Counted from the stretch's first letter, positions 1 to 7,712 are shown. The stretch: 14,224 bases of DNA from AR5 sp035762565 (GCA_035762565.1 DASTOJ010000115.1:1-14224); one strand, 5' to 3'. Notes: a model not told the origin generated them from the sequence alone. Translations and numbers: made by a program.

Positions 1-966
1 GGGCGTGATCGGTACATCGCACCGAAGCAGATCTACCGGATGACCGACCGCCAAGCCCTACGCACCGATGCCAGGCACCGCGAGGCGTACGCGACGGCCT
101 CGTTGTCACCTAGATTCAGCGCGCCAGGCAAGCGATGGTACGCCGACAATTCTCGCGAGCCTATCCGGGATGAGACGCTTCGAGACGGTCTCATTCCGCT
201 CGGCGCGGTCATCACGCGGACCGGCGTGCCGACGACATCCTCGAAACCACGGTATGCCCTCACTCGATCGTTCGCCGGCCTCTTCGATCCTGGCCTCCAC
301 GACCACGCGCTGGCGGCCGCCGTCCTTTCGTGGCAACGGGAGAACCTGTCACCCAGCGCGCTCGCTCGAATCGCCGTGCTTCGGGGCGGCGTCGTCGCGA
401 CGCCTGAAGGCGTACTCGTGACCTTTCCGAACGGGGAGACGCGTCGGCTGGCGGCGGGCCCGAGTTCGGTCATCGCGAGGGCGGTCGTCGAGGTGTTTGC
501 GCGCCGGTTTCTGGCGCAGCCAGGCGTCGTGCTGCTGAGCGAGAGTCAGGCCAAGGTCATCTATCGCGACGAAGCGCTCGTTGGCCGGATCGGCTTGCGC
601 ATCGACGCCCAGAGACATCTACCGGACTTGATCCTGGTGGACATCGGCGGCAATGACGTCCTGCTCGTGTTCATCGAGGTCGTGGCGACCGACGGCGCCA
701 TCACTGGGGCACGACAGAAGGCTCTACTTCAGATCGCCACGGACGCGGGCTTCGGCCCGGAACAAGTCGCTTTCGTGACTGCCTATCGTGACCGGAGGGA
801 CTCTGCGTTCAAGCGAACGGTCGACGCCTTGGCCTGGCGCTCGTTCGCCTGGTTCAGTTCTGAGCCGGACCACATCATCGTCTTACGCGATGGCACATCC
901 CAGCCGGTGGGGCTGCGGCAACTGCTGTTGGCAGCCGGTCAGAGCTCGAAGCGCCCGGAAGGCTAA
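1..966 (+). CDS. BsuBI/PstI-family type II restriction endonuclease (5' end outside window)
   Basis: Predicted type II restriction enzyme cutting unmodified DNA at a short site, probably PstI-like in family but of unknown specificity. The frame is open to the left edge: 13 codons (starting GRDRYIAPKQ) precede the first ATG at 40 and look like normal family sequence, so the true start is probably upstream. The C-terminal half has the family's hallmark block: LPDLILVDIG, then LLVFIEVVATDG, then FKRTVDALAWRSFAWFSSEPD and IIVLR. Counting from the ATG at 40, P195-D196 and E213 fit a PD-(D/E)xK-type metal site, with Val in place of the usual Lys, a variant I associate with this family. No cognate methyltransferase lies in the window; it would be expected to the left. 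Three 60-base lines counted in the gene give 62-65% G+C, against 77% for one line in the ligase gene, which suggests horizontal acquisition. Family assignment is from memory of conserved motifs. Confidence 0.85.
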   Translation, partial: GRDRYIAPKQIYRMTDRQALRTDARHREAYATASLSPRFSAPGKRWYADNSREPIRDETLRDGLIPLGAVITRTGVPTTSSKPRYALTRSFAGLFDPGLHDHALAAAVLSWQRENLSPSALARIAVLRGGVVATPEGVLVTFPNGETRRLAAGPSSVIARAVVEVFARRFLAQPGVVLLSESQAKVIYRDEALVGRIGLRIDAQRHLPDLILVDIGGNDVLLVFIEVVATDGAITGARQKALLQIATDAGFGPEQVAFVTAYRDRRDSAFKRTVDALAWRSFAWFSSEPDHIIVLRDGTSQPVGLRQLLLAAGQSSKRPEG

Positions 967-1004
967 CGCCTCCGTGGGTCTTTCCGCCGCGGAGGTACGG
1001 CCCG
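967..1004. terminator. possible weak bidirectional hairpin between convergent genes
   Basis: The 38-nt gap between the convergent restriction gene and HD-GYP gene contains CCTCCG (969-974) and its complement CGGAGG (990-995) around a 15-nt loop. The stem is short and there is no clear T-run on either strand, so termination is only a guess from position. Confidence 0.25.
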
Positions 1005-2867
1005 TCAGCGCCGGTCGGTGCGTTCGAAGACGCGCGCGTCGATGAAGAGATCGAGGAGCGCCCCGTCGAGCGCGCCGGCCCGGTGCTCGGCGCGGAGGGT
1101 GTCGAGCGCGTCCTCGACTCGTAGCGCTTTCTTGTAGGGGCGGTCGGCGGCCGTGAGGGCGTCGTAGATGTCGGCGATCGTCATCATGCGCGCTTGCACC
1201 GGGATCTGCTCGGCGGCGGCCCCGAACGGGTAGCCGGAGCCGTCGAGCTTCTCGTGGTGCGAGCGGGCGATCTCGGGGATCCGCCTGAGCTCGCGCGTCC
1301 ACGGAATCTGGGCCAGGAACTGGAAGGTGTGGACGACGTGCTGCTGGATCTCCCGCCGCTCGGCGTCGGTGAGGCTGCCGCGGGTGATGGCCAGCACGCT
1401 GGCTTCGTCCGGCGTGAGCACGGTGCGGCGGCCGCCACGGTGGTCTTCCCACGAGCGCGCCGTGATCCGCAGCAGCCGGGCGGCGAAATCGTGGGCATGG
1501 ATGGTGGGCTCGTTCACCGTGAGGATGACGTCCAGCGCATCGTTCAGCTCGGCGACGGCGGCGGCCAGCTCGCCGTCCAGCCGGGCGGCCCGGTCGGCGT
1601 ATTCCGGCTGGCGCCGCACCGCCCAGTCCAGCTTGCGCAGGGTGACGCCCAGCTCGAGGTCGCGCATCAGCAGCTCGACCCGCTGCCGGATGCGCTCGAG
1701 GTCGGCGGGATAGAGCTTCTTGGCCTTCACCAGCACGTGCTCGCGCACGCCCACCTTGCCGAAGTCGTGCAGGAGCGCGGCGTAGCGAAGCTCGCGCAGC
1801 TCCGCGGCGGTGAAGCCCACGTCGCGGTACGTCCCCCGCCCGCAGCGGTCCACCGCCTCGGCCAGGCCCACCGTGAGGTCGGCCACGCGGAACGAGTGGC
1901 CGGAGGTGGTGGGGTCGCGCGACTCGATGGCCGTGACCGAAGCTTTCACGAAGCCCTCGAACAGGTCGCTGATGCTGTCGTAGAGCCGGCGGTTGGCCAG
2001 CGCCACCGCCGCCTGGGAGGCGAGGGAGCCGGCCAGCCGGACGTGGCGCTCGCCGAACGGGCCGACGTGACGCTCGACGTCTTCGGCCGAGGCCAGCCGG
2101 CCCTCGAACTCGGGCTTGCAGTTGATCAGCTGCACGGCCCCCAGGGTGTCGCCCTGGGGCGTCCGCATCGGCACCACCAGCATCGACCGCGTGCGATAGC
2201 CGGCGTGCTCGTCGAACCAGCGATTGATGCGGAACGGCGAGCCGGGGGGCGGGGCGTAGGCATCGGCGATGTTCACGACCGCGCCGGTGAGCGCCACGTG
2301 GCCCGCCACGCTGTTGCCGTCGAGCGGCAGCGTGACGGCCTCGAAGGCGATCGCGACGCTCTCGTTGCGGGCCCGGGCGAAGCGCAGGCGCGCGCCGCCG
2401 TCGGGCGCCTCCTCCACCAGGTACAGCGAGCCCGCGTCGCTGCGCGTGATCTGGCAGGCCCTGACGAGGATCGTCTCCAGCAGGACGTCGAGGTTGCGCT
2501 CGGCCGAGAGCTGGATCCCGATCGCGTTGAGCTCGCCCAGCTCGCGCTCGAGACGGGCGCGCTCGGCGGCGGCGTCGAGGTCGGCGAAGGCATTGGCCAC
2601 GGCCCGGGCCACGAGCGGGCGGCCGGCGCCGGCCGGCACCAGGCCGTACCACGCGGCCGGCCACGGGCCCGGCGCGACGGCCTCTACGACGCCCACCAGC
2701 CGGGAGCTCCCGGCCGGCGGGGGCGTGTGGGGATCGGAGGTGAGGACGACGACGCTCTCTGCCGCTTGCGTCGCCGCCAACGGCTGCACGTCGAACTCGT
2801 CGGCGAGCAGGGCGGCGGCGGCCGCGGCGGCCGGCGAGCCGCGGTCGTAGCGGACCCGGCGAGGCAT
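1005..2867 (-). CDS. GAF–HD-GYP protein, predicted cyclic-di-GMP phosphodiesterase
   Basis: 620-residue cytoplasmic signalling protein predicted to hydrolyse cyclic-di-GMP. Residues 1-90 resemble a degenerate receiver domain with no clear phospho-acceptor Asp. About 95-120 is a likely coiled coil, 120-292 a GAF domain, and 300-620 an HD-GYP domain. Catalytic features look intact: H324, H367-D368 (LLHDFGKVGV), H510, the signature HHEKLDGSGYP (537-547) and DALTAADRPYK further on. Between HDFGK and the next metal-ligand segment (QQH around 508-510) there are about 130 residues instead of roughly 20-25 in classic HD-GYP proteins; I recall a subfamily with this insert. I chose the ATG at 2867 because a longer in-frame start (3002) would run into the divergent ligase gene and adds residues of no recognisable type. 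There is no good Shine-Dalgarno, but TAGGCT lies 5 nt upstream, possibly a leaderless promoter. No GGDEF partner is present here. Confidence 0.88.
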   Translation of the reverse strand: MPRRVRYDRGSPAAAAAAALLADEFDVQPLAATQAAESVVVLTSDPHTPPPAGSSRLVGVVEAVAPGPWPAAWYGLVPAGAGRPLVARAVANAFADLDAAAERARLERELGELNAIGIQLSAERNLDVLLETILVRACQITRSDAGSLYLVEEAPDGGARLRFARARNESVAIAFEAVTLPLDGNSVAGHVALTGAVVNIADAYAPPPGSPFRINRWFDEHAGYRTRSMLVVPMRTPQGDTLGAVQLINCKPEFEGRLASAEDVERHVGPFGERHVRLAGSLASQAAVALANRRLYDSISDLFEGFVKASVTAIESRDPTTSGHSFRVADLTVGLAEAVDRCGRGTYRDVGFTAAELRELRYAALLHDFGKVGVREHVLVKAKKLYPADLERIRQRVELLMRDLELGVTLRKLDWAVRRQPEYADRAARLDGELAAAVAELNDALDVILTVNEPTIHAHDFAARLLRITARSWEDHRGGRRTVLTPDEASVLAITRGSLTDAERREIQQHVVHTFQFLAQIPWTRELRRIPEIARSHHEKLDGSGYPFGAAAEQIPVQARMMTIADIYDALTAADRPYKKALRVEDALDTLRAEHRAGALDGALLDLFIDARVFERTDRR

Positions 2868-2872
2868 GAGCC

Positions 2873-2878
2873 AGCCTA
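2873..2878 (-). promoter_or_regulatory. possible -10 element for the HD-GYP gene
   Basis: On the minus strand TAGGCT matches the TANNNT pattern and ends 5 nt before the ATG at 2867. If used, the transcript would begin at or next to the start codon. The match is weak, and I see no clear -35. Confidence 0.3.
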
Positions 2879-2941
2879 GTGCGCCGGAGACCCGCGAGTC
2901 AAATGAGGCGGCGGTGCCGGAGGCCGGCTGGCGGTGACGCC

Positions 2942-2947
2942 TAGAAT
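2942..2947 (+). promoter_or_regulatory. -10-like TAGAAT for the DNA ligase gene
   Basis: TAGAAT (5 of 6 to TATAAT) ends 6 nt before the GTG at 2954 in otherwise very GC-rich DNA. There is no Shine-Dalgarno between it and the start codon, so a leaderless transcript is inferred. No convincing -35 is visible 16-18 nt upstream. The same hexamer recurs before the next gene and before the tRNA. Confidence 0.5.
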
Positions 2948-2953
2948 GGACGC

Positions 2954-4510
2954 GTGACGCGCTTTGCCGAGTTCGCCGCGCTCGGACGCCGCCTGGAGGC
3001 AACCCCCGGGCGGCTGGAGAAGCGCCGGCTCGTGGCCGACTTCCTGAGGGCGCTCGACCCGGACGAGGTCGGTCCCGCGGTAGCGTTCCTCACCGGCCGC
3101 CCGTTTCCCGCGTCGGACCCTCGGGTACTCGGAGTTCGGGGACTGCCTGGCGGTGTCCCGGTGAGCGCCATCTCCAGCCTGACGCTGTCCGAGGTCGGCG
3201 CCGCGCTCGCCGCGGTGGCCGAGGCCGCCGGCGCCGGGTCGCGTCGCGCGCGGGAGACCAGGCTGACCGAGCTGACGGCCCGGGCCACCGCGGAGGAGCG
3301 CGACTTCCTGGGGCGCATCATCGGCGGCGAACTGCGGACCGGCGTGTCCGAGGGCCTCGTGCTGGAAGCGATCGCCGCCGCCGCGGGCGTCGAGCCGGCG
3401 TCGGTGCGCCGGGCGGCGCTCTTCCTGGGCGATCTGTCGGTGGTCGCGCGGCTGGCGCGGACTGGCGGGGCCGAGGCGCTGGCCGGCGCCGCGCCGCGGC
3501 CCTTCGTGCCGCTGCTGCCGATGCTGGCCGAGATCGCGGCCGACTTCGACGACGTGCTGCGCGCCCACGGCGGGCGCACCGCGCTCGAGTTCAAGTACGA
3601 CGGCGCCCGGGTCCAGATCCATCGCGACGGCGAGCGCATCGGCATCTGGACGCGCGGTCTGTCCGACGTCACGCGCAGCCTGCCCGACGTCGTGACCGTC
3701 ACCCGGGAGCTGGCTGGCGCGCCCTTCATCCTCGACGGTGAGGTCGTGGCGCTGGACCCTTCCGGGCGGCCGCTGCCGTTCCAGGAGCTGATGCGGCGCT
3801 TCCGCCGGGTGCACGGCGTCGAGGCGCTCGCCCGGGAGATGCCGCTGGCGCTCCACTTCTTCGACTGCCTCATGGTCGAGGGGCGCTCGCTGATCGACGC
3901 GCCGTACGCCGAGCGCTGGGAGGCCTTGCGCCACGTGACCGGCGGCCGCCACCTGGCCGAGCGCGTGGTCGTGGACAGCGTCGAGACGGCCCGGACGTTC
4001 CAGGCGAGCTCGCTGGCGGCCGGGCACGAGGGCCTGATGGCCAAGGACTTGAGGTCGGCCTACGAGCCGGGCGGCCGCGGCAAGCGCTGGTTCAAGCTCA
4101 AGGCGGCCGAGACCATCGACTGCGTGATCATCGCCGCCGACCGCGGCTCCGGCCGGCGGGTGGGCTGGCTGTCCAACTATCACCTGGCGGTGCGCGACGG
4201 CGGAGGGTTCGCCGACGTGGGCAAGACCTTCAAGGGCCTGACCGACGCCGAGTTCGCCGGCATGACGGAACGGTTGCGCCGGCTGGCGCGGAGCGACGAC
4301 GGCTATACCGTGCGGGTGAAGCCGGAGGTCGTCGTCGAGGTCGAGTACAACGAGATCCAGCGGAGTCCCACCTATCCCTCCGGCCTCGCCCTCCGCTTCG
4401 CGCGGATCGCCCGGATCCGGGACGACAAGGCACCGGGGCAAGCGACGACGCTGGACGAGCTGCGGGCCCTCTACGAGCGCCAGTTCACGACCAAGGGCCG
4501 GGCGGGGTAG
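2954..4510 (+). CDS. lig: ATP-dependent DNA ligase, archaeal/LigB-like
   Basis: Seals nicks in DNA by transferring AMP from ATP through a lysine to the 5' phosphate. The protein is 518 residues, close to the usual size of archaeal ligases and the actinobacterial LigB group. An N-terminal helical DNA-binding domain (about 1-190) is followed by the adenylation domain (about 195-400) and an OB fold (about 405-515). Motif I is FKYDG with nucleophile K214; motif III is FILDGEVV with E263; motif IIIa is LHFFDCLMVEG; motif IV is EGLMAKDL with E359; motif V is WFKLK (379-383). RFARIARIRDDK near the end corresponds to motif VI. It has no polymerase or nuclease domain, so it is not a LigD fusion, and no Ku lies nearby. 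The GTG start at 2954 follows TAGAAT by 6 nt. It is probably an accessory repair ligase beside a housekeeping NAD-dependent LigA elsewhere; that last point is inference. Confidence 0.95.
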   Translation: MTRFAEFAALGRRLEATPGRLEKRRLVADFLRALDPDEVGPAVAFLTGRPFPASDPRVLGVRGLPGGVPVSAISSLTLSEVGAALAAVAEAAGAGSRRARETRLTELTARATAEERDFLGRIIGGELRTGVSEGLVLEAIAAAAGVEPASVRRAALFLGDLSVVARLARTGGAEALAGAAPRPFVPLLPMLAEIAADFDDVLRAHGGRTALEFKYDGARVQIHRDGERIGIWTRGLSDVTRSLPDVVTVTRELAGAPFILDGEVVALDPSGRPLPFQELMRRFRRVHGVEALAREMPLALHFFDCLMVEGRSLIDAPYAERWEALRHVTGGRHLAERVVVDSVETARTFQASSLAAGHEGLMAKDLRSAYEPGGRGKRWFKLKAAETIDCVIIAADRGSGRRVGWLSNYHLAVRDGGGFADVGKTFKGLTDAEFAGMTERLRRLARSDDGYTVRVKPEVVVEVEYNEIQRSPTYPSGLALRFARIARIRDDKAPGQATTLDELRALYERQFTTKGRAG

Positions 4511-4513
4511 AAT
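4484..4513 (+). promoter_or_regulatory. probable promoter of the ATPase–amidohydrolase–CCA enzyme genes
   Basis: TTCACG (4484-4489), an 18-nt spacer, and TAGAAT (4508-4513) form a plausible sigma-70-type promoter lying over the end of the ligase gene. The -10 ends 8 nt before the GTG at 4522, so the transcript would start almost on the start codon and be leaderless. The -35 match is 4 of 6. Confidence 0.45.
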
Positions 4514-4521
4514 CGGGCCTC

Positions 4522-5409
4522 GTGACCTCGCGCGTCTCCACCGGCATTCCCCGGCTCGACGAGCTGCTGGGCGGCGGGCTGCTCGCCGGCACCTTGGCCG
4601 TCGTCTACGGCGCCACCGGTATCGGCAAGACCCACCTCGGCCTCACGTTCGCCGATCACGGCCGGACGGCCGACGGCGCCCGCGGCATCGTGCTGGACAT
4701 GAACGGGCGGGGCGACTCCCAGCAGCACGATGAGTACGCCGCGCGCCTGTTCGGCTGGTCGTTGACGGAGTGGCGTCACACGGTGACCCCCATGGCGGAC
4801 CCGCACCCGCCGCCCGCCGCGATGGAGGCCCACTACTCCAACGCCCTCAAGTGGGTCGGCCGCGTGCGCGACTTCCAGGTGCCCACCCCGGACGGCTCGT
4901 ACGAGTTCGACTGGAACTGGAAGGCGATGTACAACCACGCGCTCTACACCGTGCGCCCGTTCGTCTACTTCCACCTCGCGGCCGGGAGCCGCCGGGTGGT
5001 GGTGGACGGTGTGGAGCCGATGGACTCGCCGGCCGACTCCGTCCAGTTCCACATGTTCGAGGAGCTGTACCGCAAGACCATCCACCGCGACGCCGAGACG
5101 CTCGGCATGGAGATCTGCCTGCCGGTGTGGAAGCACCGCGCGTTCATCGACGCCCACCGCTACGACCACGCGCGGGTCACCACGCTGCTGCTCGTCACCA
5201 CCGAGGAGACCCGGCTGGAGGACCTGCTCGCCCGCAAGGTGGCCACCGGCGACATCGGCGCCACCGCCAACACCATCCTCGTGCTCGGCAGCGAGCGGAT
5301 GGGCTCGCGGCTCGCGCGCCTGCTGTGCGTGGTCAAGCACCGCAGCAGCCCGATGTCCGACGAGATCGTCGAGTACCGCGTGACCGACCGCGGCTTCACT
5401 CTCGGCTGA
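4522..5409 (+). CDS. KaiC/RecA-like ATPase
   Basis: Single-domain P-loop ATPase of the RecA/KaiC/RAD55 type, 295 residues. The start VSTGIPRLDELLGGGL is the classic KaiC-type entry. Walker A is GATGIGKT (30-37, K36) and a Walker B-like strand RRVVVDG lies at 157-163. The C-terminal strand VVKHRSSP (270-277) resembles the KaiC-type C-terminal strand. Between the Walker motifs there is a long aromatic-rich stretch (about 75-155, including SYEFDWNWKAMYNHALY) that is not standard and may be a family-specific insertion. There is no zinc finger, lid or second KaiC domain. The substrate is unknown; it could be a recombination mediator or a signalling ATPase. It begins 11 nt after the ligase stop, with GTG and no Shine-Dalgarno but a TAGAAT box 8 nt upstream, and the amidohydrolase follows after 13 nt. 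Fold assignment is firm, role is not. Confidence 0.8.
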   Translation: MTSRVSTGIPRLDELLGGGLLAGTLAVVYGATGIGKTHLGLTFADHGRTADGARGIVLDMNGRGDSQQHDEYAARLFGWSLTEWRHTVTPMADPHPPPAAMEAHYSNALKWVGRVRDFQVPTPDGSYEFDWNWKAMYNHALYTVRPFVYFHLAAGSRRVVVDGVEPMDSPADSVQFHMFEELYRKTIHRDAETLGMEICLPVWKHRAFIDAHRYDHARVTTLLLVTTEETRLEDLLARKVATGDIGATANTILVLGSERMGSRLARLLCVVKHRSSPMSDEIVEYRVTDRGFTLG

Positions 5410-5422
5410 GCGGGAGCGGCCC

Positions 5423-6280
5423 GTGGCCGCCCCCGCCCGGCCGCCGTGGGACCCGGCGCTGCCCTGCATCGACGCCCACGTGCACCTGCACCCCGCGCCG
5501 CTGGCCCGCGCGATCGAGCGGTGGTTCGCCGGCCACGGCTGGGTCAACGCGCATCCGTTCGAGCCGCACGCCGTGGCCGACACGCTGCGCGCCCGCGGCG
5601 TCCGCCGCTTCTGCTTCTTCTCCTACGCCCATCGGCCGGGGATGGCGCGCGAGCTGAACCGCTGGCTGGCGGCGACGGCGGCCGGGCTGCCGGAGGCGAT
5701 CGCGCTGGGCACCCTGCATCCCGACGACCCCGACCTCGACGCCGTGGCCGCCGAGGCCACCGGCGACCTCGGGCTGCGCGGCTTCAAGTTCCACCACTCG
5801 GTCCAGCGATTCCACGTCGACGATCCCCGGCTGCTGCCAGTCTACGAGCGAGCCGAGGCGGCCGGCCACGTCTTCGTGCTCCACGTGGGCACCATGCCCT
5901 ACCGGGACCCCTTCACGGGCGTCGCGCGGTTCCGCCGGGTGATGGAGCGCTTCCCGAGGCTGCGCGTGTGCGTCGCCCACATGGGCGCCTTCCAGAGCGC
6001 CGAGTTCCTGGCCTTGCTCGCGGGGTATCCTCATCTCTACGTGGACACCACCATGGCCCTGAGCCCTCGCGCCACGCCGTTCGTCGGGGCCGATCCCACC
6101 GCGCTGACCGACGCCGACCTCCGCCGTTACCAGGATCGCGTGCTGTTCGGCTCGGACTTTCCGCTGATTCCCTACGACTACGACGAGGAGCGCCGGTGGG
6201 CGGCCGAGCGGGAGCTCGACGACGCGATCCGCCGGAAGATCTTCCACGACAATGCGCTCCGATTCTTCGGCTTCGACTGA
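5423..6280 (+). CDS. amidohydrolase family 2 (TIM-barrel metal-dependent hydrolase)
   Basis: 285-residue cytoplasmic hydrolase or decarboxylase of the amidohydrolase-2 type. Metal-site features follow the family order: DAHVHLH (D17, H19, H21) at the end of strand 1, FKFHH (121-125) in the middle, LHVG (H154), AHMG (H186) and FGSDFP with D245 near the end. Members of this family act on acyclic or aromatic acids (for example ACMSD-like decarboxylases), but nothing here fixes the substrate. The GTG start at 5423 is supported by GGGAG at 5412-5416, six nt upstream. It lies 13 nt after the ATPase gene and its last 29 nt overlap the next gene, so it belongs to the same transcription unit. The pairing with an ATPase and a tRNA-processing enzyme does not suggest a pathway. 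Confidence 0.85.
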   Translation: MAAPARPPWDPALPCIDAHVHLHPAPLARAIERWFAGHGWVNAHPFEPHAVADTLRARGVRRFCFFSYAHRPGMARELNRWLAATAAGLPEAIALGTLHPDDPDLDAVAAEATGDLGLRGFKFHHSVQRFHVDDPRLLPVYERAEAAGHVFVLHVGTMPYRDPFTGVARFRRVMERFPRLRVCVAHMGAFQSAEFLALLAGYPHLYVDTTMALSPRATPFVGADPTALTDADLRRYQDRVLFGSDFPLIPYDYDEERRWAAERELDDAIRRKIFHDNALRFFGFD

Positions 6281-7709
6281 GCTCGAGCTTCGTCGCCTGG
6301 CGCCCGGCACCGTCGCGCTCTTGCGCGCGGCCCGGGCCGCGGCGGGGCCGGGCCGCGATCTGGTGGTCGTGGGCGGGACCGTACGGGACGCGCTGCTCCG
6401 GCGCCCGACCCTCGACGTGGACCTGGCGATCCCGCGCGGCGCTCTGGCCCTGGCCGAGCGGCTGGCCGCGGGACTCGACGCCACCGCGGTCGTGCTCGAC
6501 GCCGAGCGCGGCGCGGCCCGCGTGGCCCGGCCGGGTGTGCAGGTGGACCTGGCCGACTTCCGGGCGCCCACGCTGGCGGGCGACCTTGCCGCTCGCGACT
6601 TCACCGTGAACGCGCTCGCGGCTCCGCTCGACACGCTGCTGGCGAAGGGGCGGGCGCCGATCACCGATCCAACCGGGGGTCTGGCCGACCTGCGCGCCCG
6701 CCGCCTGCGGTTGGCGGGCCCGCGGGTGCTCCGCGACGACCCGTTGCGCGCGCTGCGGGCGGTGCGCCTGGAGGCGACGCTCGGCTTTCGGCTGGCGCCG
6801 ACGGCGGCTCGCGCGGTGCGGGCGGCGGCGCCGGCGCTGGCCGGCGTGGCCGCGGAGCGCGTGCGCGACGAGCTGGCGATGCTGCTCAGGCTGCCGGCCA
6901 CGGGCCGGACGCTGCGCCGCGCGGACGCGCTCGGACTGCTCGCCGTCATCCTGCCGGAGGTCGACCCGATGCGGACCGCTGCTCAGCCGGCTCCTCACCG
7001 CTTCGACGTCCTCGAGCATTCGCTGCGCGCCGTGGAGGCGTGCGACCGTCTGCTCGCGCGCCTGGAGGCGCTGGCCCCGTTCGAGGACGAGCTGCGCGCG
7101 CATCTGGCGGAAGGGATGGGCGCCGCGCTCGACCGCGCTGCCGTCCTGAAGCTGGCCGCGCTGCTGCACGACGTGGCCAAGCCGGAGACGCGGCAGGTGG
7201 TAGCCGGCCGCGTGCGGTTCTTCGAGCACGACCTGGTCGGCGCCGCTCACGCGCGGGTCATCGCCGGGCGCCTGCGGTTGCCGGAGCGGGCCGCGCTCGT
7301 GCTCGAGCGGCTCGTTCGCCACCACCTGCGGACGATGCACCTGGCCCAGGCCGGGGAGGTGACCCCGCGGGCCCGCTACCGCTTCTACCGCGATCTCGGG
7401 CCGGACACGCGAGACCTGCTGCTGCTGTCGCTGGTCGATTCGGCTGCGGTGACCGGCGCGTCGCCGCTGGCCGTCTGGCGCCGCGCCGACCTCGTCCGCG
7501 ACCTGCTGGGAGGCTGGCTCGGGGCGGAGAGCGCGGCGGCGGCGCCCCCGTTGCTGCGGGGCCACGACGTCATGGATCGCTACAGCCTGCCGCCGGGGCC
7601 CGTGGTCGGCGAGCTGCTGGCGCGCGCCCGGGAGGCCCAGGACCTGGGGCTCGTGCGCACGCGCGAGGAAGCGCTGGCATATCTTGACTCCTCCGGCGGC
7701 GCCCCATAA
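6252..7709 (+). CDS. cca: CCA tRNA nucleotidyltransferase / poly(A) polymerase family protein with HD domain
   Basis: Class II nucleotidyltransferase that adds or repairs the 3' CCA of tRNA, or adds A tails to RNA; sequence alone does not separate the two. Of 485 residues, the head holds VVGGTVRDALL (G40-G41, R45-D46) and LDVDLA with catalytic D55 and D57. RDFTVNALA follows, then the flexible-loop and nucleotide-recognition region (GGLADLRARRLRLAG, then DDPLRALRAVRL). The C-terminal half has an HD domain with LAALLHDVAKPET (H306-D307), as in E. coli-type CCA enzymes that have phosphohydrolase activity. The ATG at 6252 lies inside the end of the amidohydrolase gene in another frame, which implies translational coupling. 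The tRNA-Gly gene in this window encodes its own CCA, so for that tRNA the enzyme would be needed only for repair. Confidence 0.88.
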   Translation: MRSDSSASTELELRRLAPGTVALLRAARAAAGPGRDLVVVGGTVRDALLRRPTLDVDLAIPRGALALAERLAAGLDATAVVLDAERGAARVARPGVQVDLADFRAPTLAGDLAARDFTVNALAAPLDTLLAKGRAPITDPTGGLADLRARRLRLAGPRVLRDDPLRALRAVRLEATLGFRLAPTAARAVRAAAPALAGVAAERVRDELAMLLRLPATGRTLRRADALGLLAVILPEVDPMRTAAQPAPHRFDVLEHSLRAVEACDRLLARLEALAPFEDELRAHLAEGMGAALDRAAVLKLAALLHDVAKPETRQVVAGRVRFFEHDLVGAAHARVIAGRLRLPERAALVLERLVRHHLRTMHLAQAGEVTPRARYRFYRDLGPDTRDLLLLSLVDSAAVTGASPLAVWRRADLVRDLLGGWLGAESAAAAPPLLRGHDVMDRYSLPPGPVVGELLARAREAQDLGLVRTREEALAYLDSSGGAP

Positions 7710-7712
7710 AGT
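7684..7712 (+). promoter_or_regulatory. sigma-70-type promoter of the substrate-binding protein gene
   Basis: TTGACT (7684-7689) is separated by exactly 17 nt from TAAAGT (7707-7712). The -35 matches the consensus at 5 of 6 positions and the -10 at 4 of 6. It overlaps the stop codon of the preceding gene and lies about 47 nt before the ATG at 7760, leaving room for a leader with a Shine-Dalgarno. It suggests the binding protein is transcribed separately from the genes to its left. Confidence 0.5.

Noticed and set aside
1194..2879. Long plus-strand frame (561 codons) opposite the HD-GYP gene
   Set aside because: Its translation is rich in Gly/Arg/His/Gln without any domain, while the opposite strand encodes complete GAF and HD-GYP motifs. 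In high-GC DNA the antisense frame stays open by codon bias.
2876..4441. Long minus-strand frame (521 codons) opposite the ligase
   Set aside because: Low-complexity translation and no motifs; the ligase strand carries all nucleotidyltransferase motifs.
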